Positions 44,585 to 53,919 of a stretch of DNA of 64,000 nucleotides are shown piece by piece. The translations under genes and the position numbers were made by a program. The stretch lies in contig NZ_JAUSBA010000010.1 of assembly GCF_030652235.1 (NCBI RefSeq), positions 62,001-126,000 of the forward strand, read 5' to 3'. The first letter of the stretch is position 1, and every line of letters begins with the position of its first letter. The stretch comes from Cypionkella sp. Its GTDB lineage: Bacteria; Pseudomonadota; Alphaproteobacteria; Rhodobacterales; Rhodobacteraceae. The notes beneath the pieces were generated by a model that was given only the letters and a program-made list of their open reading frames with translations, had not been told where the DNA came from and did no database searches.

Positions 44585-45705
44585 GCCGTGATACTTTCAA
44601 AGCTGAGCGTTGCGGTTTTCAGATAATCCAGATCTAGGCTGACCCCGATGCCTGCCCCCTGCGGCACCGGCATCCGCCCCGCTGTGGTTTCCAGCTTTTG
44701 CTCGATAATATCCCGCGTGAAATAGCGGCTCGCTGAAGACGTATCGCCGGGCTTGGTGAAGTTTGGCAGGGTGGACAGATGGATATTGTGCGCGCGCCCA
44801 ATCCCCGATTCCAGCATCCCGCCGCACCAGACGGGCACCGCAAACGCCTCGCACAGATCATGAATGCGCAAGGCATTGGCATAGCCGCCAACGCGTCCAA
44901 CCTTGATATTGATCACCTGCGCCGCACCCGTTTGCAGCGCCTTGCGGGTGTGTTCAACGGTGCGGATGCATTCATCCAGACAGATCGGCGTGCGCAACCG
45001 GGTTTGCAGCGTGGCGTGGTCGTGAATGTCATCCCAAGCCAGCGGTTGCTCGATGTAATCCAGATCAAAATCATCCATGCGCTGCAACAGCGCCGTATCA
45101 GCCAGCGTATAGCAGGAATTGGCGTCTACTGTCAGATGCGCCCCCGGAAATTCCGCCCGCGCCGCCCGCAACAATTCAAGATCATGCCCCGGTTTCACCT
45201 TCAACTTGATCCGTTGATAGCCCTGCTCTAGATGGCTGGAGATCCGCTGCATCGTTGCAGCAATCGGCCCGATCCCTAATGAGACCCCCACATCAATCGC
45301 ATCGCCCGACCCACCCAGCACGCTTTGCAGTGGCAAGTTCAGCGACTTCGCCCACAGATCCCAGAACGCCATCTCAAGGGTCGCCTTAGCCATGTGGTTC
45401 GCGCGCCATGGCACCAGCTTACGCGCCAATTCCTGTGGATGTGCAAAGCTTTGGCCGACCAGTTGCGGCAGCAAAACATCGCGCAGCAGGCCCATCGCCC
45501 CCGCCACGGTTTCCTCCAGATAATCTGGCAGCGGGTCCATCACGCCCTCGCCATAGCCCTCAATCCCATCGGCTTTCAGCACCAGCAGCGGGAAGATTTT
45601 CTCGGTCATCGTGCCCGTGGCAATGGTGAACGGCGTCACCAGTGGCAGGCGCACAAGCCGCAGATCGGCGGCATCAATGCGCAAGGGCGCGCGGGTCTGG
45701 GTCAT
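44581..45705 (-). CDS. N-succinylamino acid racemase / o-succinylbenzoate synthase-type enolase
   Basis: 374 residues, enolase superfamily, MenC/NSAR branch. The catalytic Lys pair lies in RIKLKVKPG and INIKVGRVGG. Metal ligands are in LTVDANSCY, DYIEQPLAW and ICLDECI. The family hallmark GGMLESGIGRAHNIHLSTLPNFTKPGDTSS is present. No men genes are nearby, and rhodobacterial species normally use ubiquinone, so the racemase role is more likely than menaquinone synthesis. AGGAGG precedes the ATG. It is transcribed divergently from the RpiR regulator across a 115-base shared promoter gap, and overlaps the GNAT by four bases. Confidence 0.87.
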   Translation of the reverse strand: MTQTRAPLRIDAADLRLVRLPLVTPFTIATGTMTEKIFPLLVLKADGIEGYGEGVMDPLPDYLEETVAGAMGLLRDVLLPQLVGQSFAHPQELARKLVPWRANHMAKATLEMAFWDLWAKSLNLPLQSVLGGSGDAIDVGVSLGIGPIAATMQRISSHLEQGYQRIKLKVKPGHDLELLRAARAEFPGAHLTVDANSCYTLADTALLQRMDDFDLDYIEQPLAWDDIHDHATLQTRLRTPICLDECIRTVEHTRKALQTGAAQVINIKVGRVGGYANALRIHDLCEAFAVPVWCGGMLESGIGRAHNIHLSTLPNFTKPGDTSSASRYFTRDIIEQKLETTAGRMPVPQGAGIGVSLDLDYLKTATLSFESITA

Positions 45706-45820
45706 GGCTGGCCTCCTGTCAGCGGTGGCGTCACGCTAGATTTATTTCAGTTTACTTGCAAGCTTGACCGAATGACAGAATCCTGACAGTCTTTCTGGAT
45801 ACCCGAAAGGAACCCCGGAT

Positions 45821-46750
45821 TTGCCGCAAGACGACCCGCCCGTTTCGCAAGACCCAACCGCCGCTTCGGGCGATCTGCGGCAACGTCTGGCCACGGCCAA
45901 TACAGAAGGCACCCCATCGGATCGCGCCATTGCGGGCTTTCTGCTGGCCAATCTACAATCTCTGCCATTCGAAACCGCCGCTTCGGTGGCAGCAAAAGTC
46001 GGTGTGTCCGAGGCCACTGTGGGCCGATTCTGCCGCACCTTAGGCTACCGCCATCTGAAAGACCTTAAAGGCAGCCTTCAGCTTGATCTGGGCGATACGG
46101 CGTGGTTGATCGGCGATCGCCTGCAAGATTTCCACCGCCGCAGCGAAAGCGGCAACGCCGAACTGTCCCGCGCGCTGGACCGCGAGATGGCGGCGCTTGT
46201 CGCCGTCTACGAAATGGCCGCCAGCCCCGCCTTTGATGCCACCGTCAAACGCCTGTCGCACCGCCGATCCGTCTGGGTGGCGGGCTTTCAGACCGAACGC
46301 GGTCGCGCTGCCGAACTGGCGCACAACCTGCAATACCTACGCGCGGGGGTGCATCTGTGCGATGTCGCCGCAGGCCACTTTGCCGAGGTTTTGCTGGACG
46401 ATCCCACCCAAACCACCCTCGTTCTGATCGACGCGCGGCGCTATTCCCGGCTGACCCGCGATCTGGCCTTGGCCGCGCGTGACGCGGGCATCCCGGTGAC
46501 GCTGATCACCGATCCCTATTGCTCGTGGGCGCATGACACCGTGACAGAGGTGTTCGCCGTGCCCACCGATCTCAATCATTTCTGGGATGCCACCTCGGCG
46601 ATGTCCTCGCTGGTGGGCCTAATGATCAACGGCGTGTTCCGCGAACTCGGCGCGGCGGTTGAGGCGCGTATGGCCCGCGTCTCGGCGCTACACGGCAGCT
46701 TTATCGGCCATATCGGCTCGGCCCGTGGCCCCACCAAGCCCACCACATAA
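45821..46750 (+). CDS. RpiR-family transcriptional regulator
   Basis: 309 residues. The N-terminal HTH domain reads DRAIAGFLLANLQSLPFETAASVAAKVGVSEATVGRFCRTLGYRHLKDLKGSLQ. The C-terminal SIS sugar-isomerase-like domain (about 125-270) contains SVWVAGFQTERGRAAELAHNLQYLRAGVHLCD and TLVLIDARRYSRLTRDLALAARDAGIPVTLITDPYCSWA. The start appears to be TTG at 45821, with AAAGGA ten bases upstream; no ATG gives a complete HTH. It lies between the divergent racemase-GNAT operon and the ABC transporter operon, so it probably controls both. The inducer may be an amino acid or peptide breakdown product (inference). Confidence 0.88.
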   Translation: MPQDDPPVSQDPTAASGDLRQRLATANTEGTPSDRAIAGFLLANLQSLPFETAASVAAKVGVSEATVGRFCRTLGYRHLKDLKGSLQLDLGDTAWLIGDRLQDFHRRSESGNAELSRALDREMAALVAVYEMAASPAFDATVKRLSHRRSVWVAGFQTERGRAAELAHNLQYLRAGVHLCDVAAGHFAEVLLDDPTQTTLVLIDARRYSRLTRDLALAARDAGIPVTLITDPYCSWAHDTVTEVFAVPTDLNHFWDATSAMSSLVGLMINGVFRELGAAVEARMARVSALHGSFIGHIGSARGPTKPTT

Positions 46751-46783
46751 CAAACAAAAAACCAACAAAGGAGGATCTGTCCA

Positions 46784-48361
46784 ATGACCATAAGTATCCG
46801 CAAAACGCTTCTCACCGCCAGCGTCAGCCTGTTCGCGCTGTTCGCCGCCCAAGCCGTCAGCGCGCAAGAAGCCGTGTTCGTGCTGAACACCAGCGAGGTC
46901 GGCGCGCCCACCTATAACCCGATCAAAGCCAACAACCTGAACAAAGCCACCACACTGATCTTCGACCGCATGGTCAGCCAAGCTGCCGATCTGTCGTTTC
47001 ACCCGTGGCTGGCCTCCTCGTGGGAAGAAGCGCCGGATGGCATGTCCTGGACCTTCCATCTGAAGCCCGGCGTCACCTTTCACAACGGCGAGCCGTTCAA
47101 CGCCGCCACCATCGGCCCGTGGCTAGAGGCCTTCAAGGGCAGCGAAAACGCCTATATGACCGAAGCCGTCGCATCGGTCGAAGTGGTCGATGATCTGACC
47201 GTGAAATTCGTCATGGCGCGGCCCGAGCCGAACATGCTGTATAACCTGTCCTCCAGCTTCATGTCGGTGATCGAGCCGAAATCCTACGCCGCTTTGGGTG
47301 ACAATTATGGCGTGACCGAGGTTTACGGCACAGGCCCGTTCAAGATGGAAAGCTTCACCATCGGCCAGGAAACCGTGCTGGTGCGCAATGACGATTACAC
47401 CTGGGGCTCGCCTCTGGCGAAAAACACCGGCCCGGCCCATATCGCCAAAATAACCTTCCGTGAAATCGCCGAAGATTCCACCGCGTTTCTGGAGTTGAAA
47501 ACCGGCGGCGTCGATATGCTGTTGGGCGTGCCCGCAGACTTGCTGTCAGAGGTCAAAAAAGAGCCTAACCTCGCGGTTGTGACCCTTCCGGGCCAAGATG
47601 TGTACTACATGCCGATCAACGTCACCAAAGCCCCCTTCGATGACATCAAAGTGCGCGAAGCCGTTGCCAAAGCGATCAACCAAGAAGAAATTCTTGCCTC
47701 GGTTTTTGGCGGGGTGGGCGCGGTTGCCGATACCTTCCTGATCTCTGCGCTGCCAGAAGGCCATGTCGCGGACAGTGCCAAAATCCACTTCGACCCCGCC
47801 CGCTCCAATGCCCTGCTGGATGAAGCTGGCTGGGTGATGGGTGCCGATGGCGTCCGCGCCAAAGACGGCGTGGCGCTGAAAGTCAGCCTGTGGACCCAAA
47901 GCGACAGCATTTTCCGCCGCCTGACTGAAGTCGTCCAAGCCCAGTTGAAAGCTGTGGGGGTCGAGGCCGAAATCACCACTTTCGACAGTTCGATGATCCG
48001 CGATCAATACAAAACCGGCACCCAGCAACTCGCCGTCCGTTCCTATGATTGGGACAACGCCGATATCGTCGATTGGTTCTTTGGTGCCGACCGTCTGGGC
48101 TATCCGAACATCTCGATGTTCAATGACCCCAAAGCCGAAGAATTGCGCAAAGCTGCGATGACGGGCTCGAAAAACATGGCCGAGCGGGTCGCCAATTTCA
48201 CCGCTTACCATGAATATGTGCTGACCCAGTTCCCGATGGCGCCGATCTATCAACCGGTCGAAAGCGTCGCCTACAACGCCGATCGTCTGGTGATGCCAGC
48301 CGAATTGAACGCGCCCGTCGTCGGCTCTACCGCCGTGATGGACATGGAAGTGAAGGAATAG
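46784..48361 (+). CDS. Oligopeptide ABC transporter, periplasmic binding protein
   Basis: 525 residues of the SBP_bac_5 (DppA/OppA/NikA) family. Signal peptide MTISIRKTLLTASVSLFALFAAQAVSA. Conserved stretches are LASSWEEAPDGMSWTFHLKPGVTFHNGEPFNAATI, YGTGPFKMESFTIGQETVLVRNDDYTW and APFDDIKVREAVAKAINQEEIL. It captures peptides or similar ligands for the permeases that follow. GGAGGA precedes the ATG. It is the first gene of the five-gene transporter, 33 bases after rpiR. Confidence 0.93.
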   Translation: MTISIRKTLLTASVSLFALFAAQAVSAQEAVFVLNTSEVGAPTYNPIKANNLNKATTLIFDRMVSQAADLSFHPWLASSWEEAPDGMSWTFHLKPGVTFHNGEPFNAATIGPWLEAFKGSENAYMTEAVASVEVVDDLTVKFVMARPEPNMLYNLSSSFMSVIEPKSYAALGDNYGVTEVYGTGPFKMESFTIGQETVLVRNDDYTWGSPLAKNTGPAHIAKITFREIAEDSTAFLELKTGGVDMLLGVPADLLSEVKKEPNLAVVTLPGQDVYYMPINVTKAPFDDIKVREAVAKAINQEEILASVFGGVGAVADTFLISALPEGHVADSAKIHFDPARSNALLDEAGWVMGADGVRAKDGVALKVSLWTQSDSIFRRLTEVVQAQLKAVGVEAEITTFDSSMIRDQYKTGTQQLAVRSYDWDNADIVDWFFGADRLGYPNISMFNDPKAEELRKAAMTGSKNMAERVANFTAYHEYVLTQFPMAPIYQPVESVAYNADRLVMPAELNAPVVGSTAVMDMEVKE

Positions 48362-48385
48362 CAGCGTAGGGCAGGGGACACGGGC

Positions 48386-49312
48386 ATGTATTCTTATCTG
48401 ATCCGTCGGGTCGTGATGCTTGTGCCGGTGTTCCTTGCCGTCTCGCTGGTGATATTCCTGATCCTGCATTTCATCCCCGGCGATCCGATCGACAATCTTC
48501 TCAAGGTCGGATCGTCCCCCGAAGCCCGCGCCCAGATGGAGGCCCGCTATGGCCTCGATCAACCGCTGCCGGTGCAATACGGCATCTGGTTGTCGAAAGT
48601 GATGCAGGGCGATCTTGGCACCGCCATCGTCGCCCGCCGCCCGGTGTCGGATCTGATCCTGCAAGCCCTGCCGCATTCGCTGCGGTTGGGCGGCTTTGCG
48701 CTGCTGTTCTCCTCCGTCGTCGGCGTTGGTCTTGGCGTACTGGCAGCCCTAAACCGTGACAAATGGCCGGACAAAGCCATAATGGGCGGTGTTCTGCTCG
48801 GCTCCACCATGCCCAGCTTTTGGCTTGGGTTGATCCTGATGCTGATCTTTTCGGTGTGGCTCGGCTGGTTCCCGGTCTCGGGTGCGCGCAGCGCCAGCGC
48901 CTTGGTGTTACCCGTTCTCACCATCGGCTTGGGCGGCACCGCCCTCGTCGCCCGCATCACCCGCATAGCGATGATCGAAGCCTCTGGCCGCGATTTCGTC
49001 ACGCTTCTACACGCCAAAGGTCTGTCGCCCCTGCGCATCCAACTCCGCCACGTCCTGCGCCACGCGCTGATCCCAGTTGTCACGATCCTTGCCCTGCGCA
49101 TCGGCTGGATCTTGGGCGGTGCGGTGACGGTCGAGGTGGTCTTCGCCCGCCCCGGCCTCGGCACCCTGCTGATCAAATCGCTCAGCCAACACGATTACCC
49201 CGTGGTGCAAGCTTGCCTCTTGATGCTGGCAATGGCCGTCATGCTTGGCACCCTGTTGGGCGACATCCTGCAAGCCGCGATGGACCCCCGCGTGCGGGCG
49301 GCCCTCGCATGA
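48386..49312 (+). CDS. Oligopeptide ABC transporter, permease 1
   Basis: 308-residue DppB-type inner-membrane permease. It starts MYSYLIRRVVMLVPVFLAVSLVIFLILHFIPGDP, the usual first helix and periplasmic start. Six membrane helices and the EAA-type loop (EASGRDFVTLLHAKGLSPLRIQLRHVLRHALIPVV) are present; the loop contacts the ATPases. It overlaps the second permease by four bases. Confidence 0.93.
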   Translation: MYSYLIRRVVMLVPVFLAVSLVIFLILHFIPGDPIDNLLKVGSSPEARAQMEARYGLDQPLPVQYGIWLSKVMQGDLGTAIVARRPVSDLILQALPHSLRLGGFALLFSSVVGVGLGVLAALNRDKWPDKAIMGGVLLGSTMPSFWLGLILMLIFSVWLGWFPVSGARSASALVLPVLTIGLGGTALVARITRIAMIEASGRDFVTLLHAKGLSPLRIQLRHVLRHALIPVVTILALRIGWILGGAVTVEVVFARPGLGTLLIKSLSQHDYPVVQACLLMLAMAVMLGTLLGDILQAAMDPRVRAALA

Positions 49313-50154
49313 CCCTGCCCGCCCCGATCCGCGCTTTGCGCCGCCCCGCAGGTGCCCTAGCTGGCCTTTGGCTGATCCTTGTCATCCTCGCCGCCATAGC
49401 AGCCCCGCTGCTGACCCCCTATGCCTATGATATCCAAGAGCTTAAATCCGCATGGCAACCGCCCTCCGCCAGCCATTGGCTGGGCACCGATGAATTTGGC
49501 CGCGATCTGCTCACCCGTTTGATGTATGGCGCGCGCACCTCGCTGTCGGTCAGCAGCATCGCCATCACAATTTCCGTCTTGTGTGGCATGACCCTAGGGG
49601 CCGCCGCCGCATGGTTCGGCGGCTGGTTTGACCGCGCCGTCACCACGATCGTCGATCTGACATGGAGCTTCCCCGAAATCCTGATCGCCCTCATCTTGGT
49701 GGCCATCATCGGCCCCGGCACCACTGGCACCATGGTCGCCATTTCAGTCGCCTATCTCGCGCAATTCACCCGCCTAACCCGCGCCCAGATCATGACCCTA
49801 AAAGGCGAAACCTTCATCGAAGCCGCCGCCAGCCTTGGCGCGGGCAACGGCCATATCCTATTCCGCCACCTGCTGCCCAACGCCCTCGCCCCCGTCTTGG
49901 TCAGCGCCATGCTGGCCACCGGAGACGCCATCATCTTGGAGGCCACCCTCGGCTTTTTCGGTCTGGGCGCACAGCCCCCGGTGCCATCCTGGGGCGGCAT
50001 GATGTCGGCAGGCTCGGCCCTCGTGTTCAAAGCCCCGTGGATCATCATCTTCCCCGGCCTTGCTGTCGCCATCACCGTCGTCGCCATCAACCTCTACGGC
50101 GACGCGCTGATCGCCGAGTTAGACATCCGCGCCCGGATGCGGAGGGCGGTATGA
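49309..50154 (+). CDS. Oligopeptide ABC transporter, permease 2
   Basis: 281-residue DppC-type permease. N-terminal helix GALAGLWLILVILAAIAAPLLTPY, then the periplasmic SHWLGTDEFGRDLLTRLMYGARTSL typical of DppC. Further helices follow, with the EAA loop ETFIEAAASLGAGNGHILFRHLLPNALAPVLV. I chose the ATG at 49309, which overlaps the first permease by four bases. It overlaps the first ATPase gene by four bases. Confidence 0.93.
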   Translation: MTLPAPIRALRRPAGALAGLWLILVILAAIAAPLLTPYAYDIQELKSAWQPPSASHWLGTDEFGRDLLTRLMYGARTSLSVSSIAITISVLCGMTLGAAAAWFGGWFDRAVTTIVDLTWSFPEILIALILVAIIGPGTTGTMVAISVAYLAQFTRLTRAQIMTLKGETFIEAAASLGAGNGHILFRHLLPNALAPVLVSAMLATGDAIILEATLGFFGLGAQPPVPSWGGMMSAGSALVFKAPWIIIFPGLAVAITVVAINLYGDALIAELDIRARMRRAV

Positions 50155-51113
50155 GCGCGCTGCTAGACCTGCAAAACGTCAGCGTTGCCATCGGTTCGGC
50201 GCACCTGCTGGATGGCGTCAGCCTGCGGTTGGAACGCGGCCAAACCCTTGGCCTTGTCGGCGAATCCGGCTCGGGCAAATCCCTTACCGCGATGGCGGCG
50301 ATGGGCCTGCTGCCCTTGATCGGCGGTCGCGTCAGTGCCGGAACAGTGCGGTTTGACGGCCAAGACCTTGCCAGCCTGACCGATGCCCAACGCCGCGCCC
50401 TCCGTGGCCGCCGCATCGGTTTTGTCACCCAAAACCCGATGACGGCGCTGGACCCCGTGCAACGCATCGGCGCGCAGATCGACGTGGTTTCCCGTCTGCA
50501 TCTTGGCCTGACCAAACACGCCGCCCGCGCCCGAACCCTCGATCTGCTGACCCAACTCCGCATCCCTGAGGCGGCAGCGGTGGCTGAGGCTTGGCCGCAT
50601 CAGTTGTCCGGCGGCATGAAGCAGCGCATCGTCATCGCCATGGCCCTTGCGGGCGACCCCGAACTGATCGTCGCGGATGAGCCGACCACAGCGCTGGATG
50701 TCACTGTGCAGGCCCAAATCATCCAAATCCTTGCGGGTCTTGTGCGCGAAAAGGGCGTGGCCCTGCTGCTGATCACCCATGACATGGGCGTCGTCGCGCA
50801 AATCTGCGATCGAGTTGCGGTACTTTACGCGGGCCGTCTGGCCGAGGAAGGCCCGGTCGCCCCGATCTTTGCCGCCCCGCAGCACCCCTATACCGCCGCC
50901 CTGATCAACTGCATCCCGCAAGAAGGCATGGCGCGCGGAACCCTGCGCGGCATCCCCGGTGCTGTGCCATCGGCCCGCCAATACCCCAGCGGCTGCCGCT
51001 TTCATCCTCGTTGTGTCAAGGCCACCGCCGAATGTGCGACCCATATCCCGCCCCTGACCCAACGCGGCGATGGCCAAGCCGCCTGCCTGCACCTGCCAGA
51101 GATCGCACCATGA
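50151..51113 (+). CDS. Oligopeptide ABC transporter, ATP-binding protein 1
   Basis: 320-residue DppD-type ATPase. Walker A is in GLVGESGSGKSLT, the Q-loop in FVTQNPMTALDP, the signature in PHQLSGGMKQRIVIAMAL, Walker B in LIVADEPTTALDVTVQ and the switch His in LLITHDMG. The C-terminal oligopeptide-type extension with Cys-rich YPSGCRFHPRCVKATAEC is present, as in DppD/OppD. Four-base overlaps occur on both sides. Confidence 0.95.
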   Translation: MSALLDLQNVSVAIGSAHLLDGVSLRLERGQTLGLVGESGSGKSLTAMAAMGLLPLIGGRVSAGTVRFDGQDLASLTDAQRRALRGRRIGFVTQNPMTALDPVQRIGAQIDVVSRLHLGLTKHAARARTLDLLTQLRIPEAAAVAEAWPHQLSGGMKQRIVIAMALAGDPELIVADEPTTALDVTVQAQIIQILAGLVREKGVALLLITHDMGVVAQICDRVAVLYAGRLAEEGPVAPIFAAPQHPYTAALINCIPQEGMARGTLRGIPGAVPSARQYPSGCRFHPRCVKATAECATHIPPLTQRGDGQAACLHLPEIAP

Positions 51114-52054
51114 CCGCCCCGATGCTACAGATCGAAGCCCTCACCAAACGCTTTCAAACCGGTGGCGGCTTTCTCAAACGCCCCCGCGCCATGCTCGCCG
51201 TCCGGGATGTGTCACTCGCCATCGCCAAGGGCGAAGTCGTCGGCGTCGTCGGTGAAAGCGGCTGCGGCAAATCTACCCTTGCCCGGCTGGTTTTGCGCTT
51301 GTTAGAGCCTTCTTCGGGCCGTGTCATCCTGGATGGCACCGATCTGACCAGCCTTGGCCCAAGCGCGCTGCGCGCCGCGCGCAAGCGGATGGCGATGGTG
51401 TTTCAAGACCCCTATTCCTCGCTCGATCCGCGCTTTTCCGTGGCCGATGTGCTGACCGAACCCTTCACCGTGCAACGCCGCCCGCTGCCCCCCGGCCAAA
51501 TCGCCGAGATGCTTACCGCGGTCGGTCTGCCGCCCGAGATGGCCAGCAGCCACCCGCATCAGTTGTCCGGCGGCCAGCGCCAGCGCGTCGGCATCGCCCG
51601 CGCCCTCGCGCTGCGCCCCGAATTCGTCGTGCTTGATGAACCCACGGCCTCGTTAGACGTCTCTATTCAGGCCCAAATTATTGATCTGCTGGCGGGCCTG
51701 CGTGATCAGATGGGCCTGACCTACCTGTTCATCAGCCATGACCTTGGCCTTGTGCGCTATTTCTGCGACCGCATCGTGGTGATGTATCTCGGCGCCGTGG
51801 TGGAAATTCTGCCCACCGCCGATGCACAACCGCGCCACCCTTACACCCGCGCCCTGATCGACAGTGGTTTTACCCCGGACCCCACCCGCCGCCGCGCCAT
51901 CGCGCCGCTCAGCGGTGAAATCCCCAGCCCGTTCGATCTGCCCCCCGGCTGCGCCTTTGCCGGACGCTGTCCGCACGCGACAGACCGCTGCCGCACTGAA
52001 CGCCCGGTGCTGGACGCCACCATGCATCCCACCGCCTGTTTCCACCCGCTTTGA
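51110..52054 (+). CDS. Oligopeptide ABC transporter, ATP-binding protein 2
   Basis: 314-residue DppF-type ATPase. Walker A is in GVVGESGCGKSTLARLVLRLLEPSSG, the Q-loop in MVFQDPYSSLDPR, the signature in PHQLSGGQRQRVGIARAL, Walker B in VVLDEPTASLDVSIQ and the switch His in FISHDLGLVRYFCD. The C-terminal Cys motif (PPGCAFAGRCPHATDRC) is of the DppF type. It pairs with the preceding ATPase to form the heterodimeric motor. The M81 peptidase starts ten bases downstream. Confidence 0.95.
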   Translation: MTAPMLQIEALTKRFQTGGGFLKRPRAMLAVRDVSLAIAKGEVVGVVGESGCGKSTLARLVLRLLEPSSGRVILDGTDLTSLGPSALRAARKRMAMVFQDPYSSLDPRFSVADVLTEPFTVQRRPLPPGQIAEMLTAVGLPPEMASSHPHQLSGGQRQRVGIARALALRPEFVVLDEPTASLDVSIQAQIIDLLAGLRDQMGLTYLFISHDLGLVRYFCDRIVVMYLGAVVEILPTADAQPRHPYTRALIDSGFTPDPTRRRAIAPLSGEIPSPFDLPPGCAFAGRCPHATDRCRTERPVLDATMHPTACFHPL

Positions 52055-52064
52055 AAGCCCAAAT

Positions 52065-53576
52065 ATGCCCTTCCACATCCTGACCGCCGCCTTCGTCCAC
52101 GAAAGCAACACCTTCAAGCGCGGCGAAACCACCCTGCAAGACTTCCGCAACGATGTGCTGGATCTGGGCCAAACCGCCATCGACCGCTTCGGCGACGTCA
52201 ACGAAGAACTCGCCGGGTTTCTCGACATAGGCCGCAAGGCAGGCTGGCTGATCACCCATACCGTCTCGGCCCACGCCACCCCCGGCGCGCGTGTGGCGCG
52301 TGAGGCGTTCGATCATATCGCGGGCCTGATCTGCGACGGCGCGCGCCAACATCGCGACAGCCTCGATGGCATCCTGCTTAGCCTGCACGGCTCGATGGTC
52401 CCCACCTTCTGCGAAGATGGCGAGGGCGAACTCTTGCACCGCCTGCGCGCCATTGTCGGCCCCGATATGCCCATCGCCGTCACCCTTGATCTGCATGCGA
52501 TGGTGACGCCCGCGATGGTCGCGGCAGCGCAGATCATGGTCAGCTACAAAACCTACCCACATATCGACATGCGCGAAACCGGCCGCCACGCCGCCCGCCT
52601 GTTGGATGCGACGCTGCGCGGCGAAACAAACCCCACCACCCTGCGCGTCCACCTTCCGATGCTGGATGAAGCCAACGCGGGCCGCTCTGATGTCCCGCAA
52701 ACCGCCGCGCTTTATACCCGCGCGACGCAGCACGAATCCGAACCCGGCATCCTTGCGGTCTCGATCAACGCAGGCTTTGCCGAGGCCGATATTCTAGAGG
52801 CTGGCCCCACCGTTCTGGTCAGCTACGATCAAACCATCCCCACCGCTGGCCCGCGCGCGCAGGCGATTGCCAAAGCCTTGGCCGATACAATCTGGGCACA
52901 ACGCGACTCTGTCTCGAATGATTTTCTCAGCCCCGCCGCAGCCGCCCTGCAAGCCCGCGATTTCGACGCCAGCCAAGGCCCGCTTGTCATCGCCGACTAT
53001 GCCGACAACCCCGGCGCAGGCGCTTACGGCGATGCCACCGCGCTGTTGCAAGCCCTGCTTGACGCGGGTGCAACTGGCGGCGCCTTCGCCCCAATGATCG
53101 ACGCCGAAGCGGCAGCGCTTCTGCACCGTCACAAAGTCGGCGATCAAGTCAGCCTCGCACTTGGCGGCAAACAAGACCCCAGCTTTGGCGGAAGCCCGCT
53201 GAACCTGACAGGCGAAATCATCCACCTGTCGGATGGCAGCTATACCGGCAACGGCCCCATCCTTGGCGGCATCACCCACAGCTTCGGCCTCACCGCCGTT
53301 CTGCGCGTGCAAGGCATTGATGTTCTGGTCGTCACCCAACCCGGCCAGATGCTTGATCTGATGCAGGTCCGCACATTTGGCGTTGAGCCGACCGCCCTGC
53401 GCTTTCTGGTGGTCAAATCCATGCAACACTTCCGCGCCGCGTTTCAGCCGATTGCGGGCAAAGTCATCGTCTGCGACACCGGAGCCCTCGCCACCCCGCA
53501 AGCCCATCTGCGCCCCTATGTCCGCGTTCGCCGCCCGGTCTGGCCACTGGATCGCACTGGATTTGGTGCCTTGTAA
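52065..53576 (+). CDS. M81-family metallopeptidase (MlrC-like)
   Basis: 503 residues. The start ILTAAFVHESNTFKRGETTLQDF is the hallmark of the DUF1485/MlrC family, and ISLHGSMVP-type wording (ILLSLHGSMVPTFCEDGEGELLHRLRAIVG) and the metal region LDLHAMVTPAMVAAAQIMVSYKTYPHIDMRETG follow. MlrC hydrolyses linearised microcystin, a peptide rich in D-amino acids. No signal peptide, so cytoplasmic. It sits right behind the transporter, so it probably processes the imported compound. The neighbouring racemase module would fit D-residue-containing peptides (inference). The ATG at 52065 lacks a strong ribosome site, suggesting coupling to the transporter genes. Confidence 0.87.
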   Translation: MPFHILTAAFVHESNTFKRGETTLQDFRNDVLDLGQTAIDRFGDVNEELAGFLDIGRKAGWLITHTVSAHATPGARVAREAFDHIAGLICDGARQHRDSLDGILLSLHGSMVPTFCEDGEGELLHRLRAIVGPDMPIAVTLDLHAMVTPAMVAAAQIMVSYKTYPHIDMRETGRHAARLLDATLRGETNPTTLRVHLPMLDEANAGRSDVPQTAALYTRATQHESEPGILAVSINAGFAEADILEAGPTVLVSYDQTIPTAGPRAQAIAKALADTIWAQRDSVSNDFLSPAAAALQARDFDASQGPLVIADYADNPGAGAYGDATALLQALLDAGATGGAFAPMIDAEAAALLHRHKVGDQVSLALGGKQDPSFGGSPLNLTGEIIHLSDGSYTGNGPILGGITHSFGLTAVLRVQGIDVLVVTQPGQMLDLMQVRTFGVEPTALRFLVVKSMQHFRAAFQPIAGKVIVCDTGALATPQAHLRPYVRVRRPVWPLDRTGFGAL

Positions 53577-53582
53577 CGGGCT

Positions 53583-53609
53583 CTAAACGCAGTTTAGTGG
53601 CATTTTTTT
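53583..53609 (+). terminator. Weak terminator after the peptide-uptake operon
   Basis: CTAAAC (53583-53588), loop GCA, GTTTAG (53592-53597), then TGGCA and seven T. The stem is only six pairs and AT-rich, and the T-run is offset by five bases. Confidence 0.45.
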
Positions 53610-53781
53610 GGGCGATGGCCTCCCCTTTGGCAGCAATATCCGAACCGCGTGACCGGTTAAATTTGCGACCTGACAATGATATCTGACCTATTCGAAAGAA
53701 ACCGACACTCACCTTTTGCACCCAAGCGCGATATCGCGGTTGAGCCTATGTTTGGTAAACTTTACAAAAAACCGGACAATC

Positions 53782-53919
53782 ATGGCACAGATCGACGTCG
53801 CACCGCCTCATCCGTACACGGCCGCCACCTGGCAGGCGCGTAAAAGCTGGTGGCTGCTGCCCGCTGTCGGCTTCGGTACGGCATGTTGGGGCACACTGAT
53901 CTATGGGCTGCTGACCTGA
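53782..53919 (+). CDS. Small single-helix membrane protein
   Basis: 45 residues (MAQIDVAPPHPYTAATWQAR, then a hydrophobic helix SWWLLPAVGFGTACWGTLIYGLL). It would have one membrane span near its C-terminus and a soluble N-terminal tail. I do not recognise a family. The frame could extend up to 53716, but MAQ is the natural start. Its end overlaps the 3' end of the convergent amidotransferase gene by 19 bases. The 200 bases upstream are A/T-richer and could hold its promoter. It may be real or a chance frame. Confidence 0.5.
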   Translation: MAQIDVAPPHPYTAATWQARKSWWLLPAVGFGTACWGTLIYGLLT

